Of a stretch of 20,856 nt of DNA, positions 19,383-20,856 are shown one piece after another. The notes under the pieces were generated by a model. It was given only the letters and a program-made list of their open reading frames with translations. It was not told the DNA's origin and made no database searches. This stretch comes from a virus. The stretch is from positions 1 through 20,856 of the IMG/VR virus record IMGVR_UViG_3300032309_001659. One strand, 5' to 3'. A program made the position numbers and the translations under genes. Position 1 is the first letter of the stretch. Each line of letters starts with the position of its first letter.

Positions 19383-19413
19383 CTCGCGCCAACGTGGTTG
19401 CAAGGACCATCGC

Positions 19414-20037
19414 ATGTTTGAACACCTTATTGATTTTGAGCCGCAAGTGCAGAGCAGCGCCGACGGCTTTGTGCCAGTGGAGAAGACCCATCCCACTGAG
19501 CATGTTAACGCCCAGACCAATACCTTGGACTGGCTAAAAGAGCTGGGTGCGGCTGACGAATTTGAAATTGCGACCGAAGCGCAGACCCAAGCCGCCCGCA
19601 CCGCCTTTACCAACCTAGTTACCGCACAGCCCCCCAACCAAACGCACAAAGCGCTAGAACAAATCAAGACTCCCGCTGCGGTTCAGCACCTTGTCGGAAT
19701 GCTAACGGCCTACGATTGGCAGTTTATTAACCAAGCGCAAGAGATTCGCGGCTACGCGATGGCACAGTTGTTGGAAGAAACCAAAAACCCCAGCGCGTCC
19801 ATCCGCCTAAAGGCACTTGCCTTACTGGGCAAAGTCACCGAGGTTGGCCTGTTCACTGAGAAGATCGAAGTTAAGAAGAGCGAGATGACCGACGCTGAGT
19901 TGGAAGCCCGGATTAAGGAAAAACTGGGCAAGATGGCGAAGATCGTGGACATCACCGACGTTAGAGAAGTGCAGGAGATTGATTGTCAAGAGGTAGACAT
20001 AGACGAGGACGCCAGTGAATCCCATACTGAGTCCTGA
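19414..20037 (+). CDS. terS: Terminase small subunit
   Basis: The 207-aa protein lies directly before the large terminase and overlaps its start by 23 nt, the usual arrangement. Its C-terminal half carries a helical domain with RLKALALLGKVTEVGLF and the TEKIEVKKSEMTDAELEARI segment seen in small terminases of many tailed phages, and it ends in an acidic tail (EVDIDEDASE). It would recognise the packaging site and recruit the large subunit. The ATG at 19414 follows AAGGA at seven bases. It is the first gene of the rightward late block. The family call rests on that segment and the neighbour, not on a clear helix-turn-helix. Confidence 0.82.
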   Translation: MFEHLIDFEPQVQSSADGFVPVEKTHPTEHVNAQTNTLDWLKELGAADEFEIATEAQTQAARTAFTNLVTAQPPNQTHKALEQIKTPAAVQHLVGMLTAYDWQFINQAQEIRGYAMAQLLEETKNPSASIRLKALALLGKVTEVGLFTEKIEVKKSEMTDAELEARIKEKLGKMAKIVDITDVREVQEIDCQEVDIDEDASESHTES

Positions 20038-20856
20038 AGAAATACGGGCGCTGCAGCAGGTACTGCCCACCCTGTCTCCCCAAGAAAAGGCAGAACTGCT
20101 GCGGGACTTGGAAGAGCGGTCAGCGCGAGCGTCTAAGCAAATTGGCAAGGACTCGATGCTGGGTTTTGCCACCCACGTCTATCCGGGATTCAAGATCGGC
20201 CCCCACCACAGGAAACTCTCCCGCATCTTCGAAGATGTGATCGCAGGCAAGAAGAAGCGCGTCATCATCAACATCGCGCCACGTCACGGTAAGTCCGAGT
20301 TCTCGTCCTACCTGTTCCCGGCTTACTTTCTTGGCAAGTTCCCGGAAAAGAAGATCATCATGGGAACCCACACGGCCAGCCTGTCCGAAGACTTCGGTCG
20401 GCGCGTTAGAAATTTGATCGAGTCCGAGGAGTACCAAGAACTCTTTCCCGATACCCGTGTGGCAGAAGACCAGAAGGCGGCAGGCAAGTGGAGTACCGGT
20501 GCAGGAGGCCAGTATTACGCAGCCGGTGTGGGTGGTGCACTGGCCGGTCGTGGTGCTGATCTGTTTGTGATTGACGACCCGCACTCAGAACAGGACGTAA
20601 AGTCCAATAGCCGTCTAGCGTTTGATACCGCGTGGGCATGGTTCCAAACAGGCCCGCTACAGCGTCTGATGCCCGGAGGGGCAATCATTGTCATCATGAC
20701 ACGCTGGTCGTTGCTTGACCTGACTGGCAAACTGATCGACTACCAGATCAGGAATCCCGAGGCCGAGCCGTGGGAGATCGTGGAGTTACCGGCGATCCTG
20801 CCGTCGGGCAAATCGCTCTGGCCGGAGCAGTGGCCGATTGAGATGCTGAGATCGGA
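20015..20856 (+). CDS. terL: Terminase large subunit, C-terminus cut by window edge
   Basis: The frame starts at GTG (20015), with GAGGA five bases upstream, inside the end of the small subunit gene, and runs off the window after 280 residues. The ATPase part shows the P-loop APRHGKS (88-94), Walker-B LFVIDDP (D187, D188) and the coupling motif MTRW (228-231). The PRHGKSE form belongs to Terminase_6-type large subunits. It is the DNA-packaging motor; the C-terminal nuclease lies beyond the edge. Nearby in-frame ATG codons (residue 48 and later) would remove sequence before the P-loop and lack ribosome sites, so GTG is preferred. Confidence 0.95.
   Translation, partial: MNPILSPEEIRALQQVLPTLSPQEKAELLRDLEERSARASKQIGKDSMLGFATHVYPGFKIGPHHRKLSRIFEDVIAGKKKRVIINIAPRHGKSEFSSYLFPAYFLGKFPEKKIIMGTHTASLSEDFGRRVRNLIESEEYQELFPDTRVAEDQKAAGKWSTGAGGQYYAAGVGGALAGRGADLFVIDDPHSEQDVKSNSRLAFDTAWAWFQTGPLQRLMPGGAIIVIMTRWSLLDLTGKLIDYQIRNPEAEPWEIVELPAILPSGKSLWPEQWPIEMLRS

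Larger units (their letters stand above)
18977..19413. other. Divergent control region
   Basis: These 437 bases separate the leftward block from the terminase genes and contain no credible gene. They hold two candidate leftward promoters, palindrome copy 7, a GC-rich hairpin, a leftward-oriented terminator, a candidate rightward promoter and a start-less copy of the ribosome-site leader (19336-19348). Confidence 0.75.

Noticed and set aside
19371-20730. - strand frames opposite the terminase genes
   Set aside because: They are antisense to well-supported terminase genes and have no ribosome sites or domains.

Overview
The window is a piece of a tailed double-stranded DNA bacteriophage or prophage (Caudoviricetes). 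Two things show this: a terminase small/large subunit pair starts at the right edge on the + strand, and a long, tightly packed block of replication, recombination and small unknown genes fills the rest on the - strand. No integrase, tRNA, rRNA, CRISPR array or insertion sequence was seen. The host cannot be named from sequence alone; the moderate GC content and Gram-negative-like promoter hexamers suggest a proteobacterium. Both ends are cut inside genes (a primase-helicase on the left, the large terminase on the right).

Layout, following transcription of the leftward block from right to left. (1) 18977-19413 is a divergent control region. It holds candidate leftward promoters, a leftward-oriented terminator, several hairpins and a candidate rightward promoter in front of the terminase genes. 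(2) 15.7-19.0 kb holds short leftward genes of unknown function, including transmembrane proteins of 31 and 44 aa, two in-frame stacked starts (15697-16113), and a 289-bp non-coding element (17578-17866) bounded by 51-nt inverted repeats, which is a candidate origin or control site. (3) 12.5-15.6 kb holds a 534-aa Cys/His/Asp/Tyr-rich protein of unknown function, a 390-aa M20/M28/M42-type metallopeptidase and a 30-nt perfect palindrome. (4) 10.0-12.5 kb is a string of small, often overlapping genes: membrane proteins, a winged-helix-like protein, an NrdR-like zinc ribbon and a VRR-NUC nuclease. (5) 1-10 kb is the replication/recombination module: family A DNA polymerase with 3'-5' exonuclease, a zincin-like protein, a Cas4/RecB-like nuclease, an HNH-like protein, an SNF2-type helicase, a coiled-coil protein, a probable ssDNA-binding protein with an acidic tail, a Cys-rich secreted peptide, a helix-turn-helix regulator, and an AEP-like primase fused to a DUF927-like helicase.

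The replication proteins form a near-complete set: primase-helicase, polymerase, ssDNA-binding candidate, and nucleases/helicase for recombination and end processing. The polymerase has Leu at the position equivalent to E. coli Pol I residue 762, a variant linked in published work to slower or temperate phages.

The most unusual non-coding signals are a family of seven short palindromes (GGGGTG-N4-CACCCC flanked by A/T arms) confined to 12.8-19.1 kb, one of them translated inside a gene and one carrying a compensatory base-pair change; the long inverted-repeat element at 17.6-17.9 kb; and the 30-nt palindrome at 12512-12541. Several genes here are below 60 codons and easily missed: 3419-3565, 6628-6804, 16131-16226, 18143-18277 and 18288-18437.
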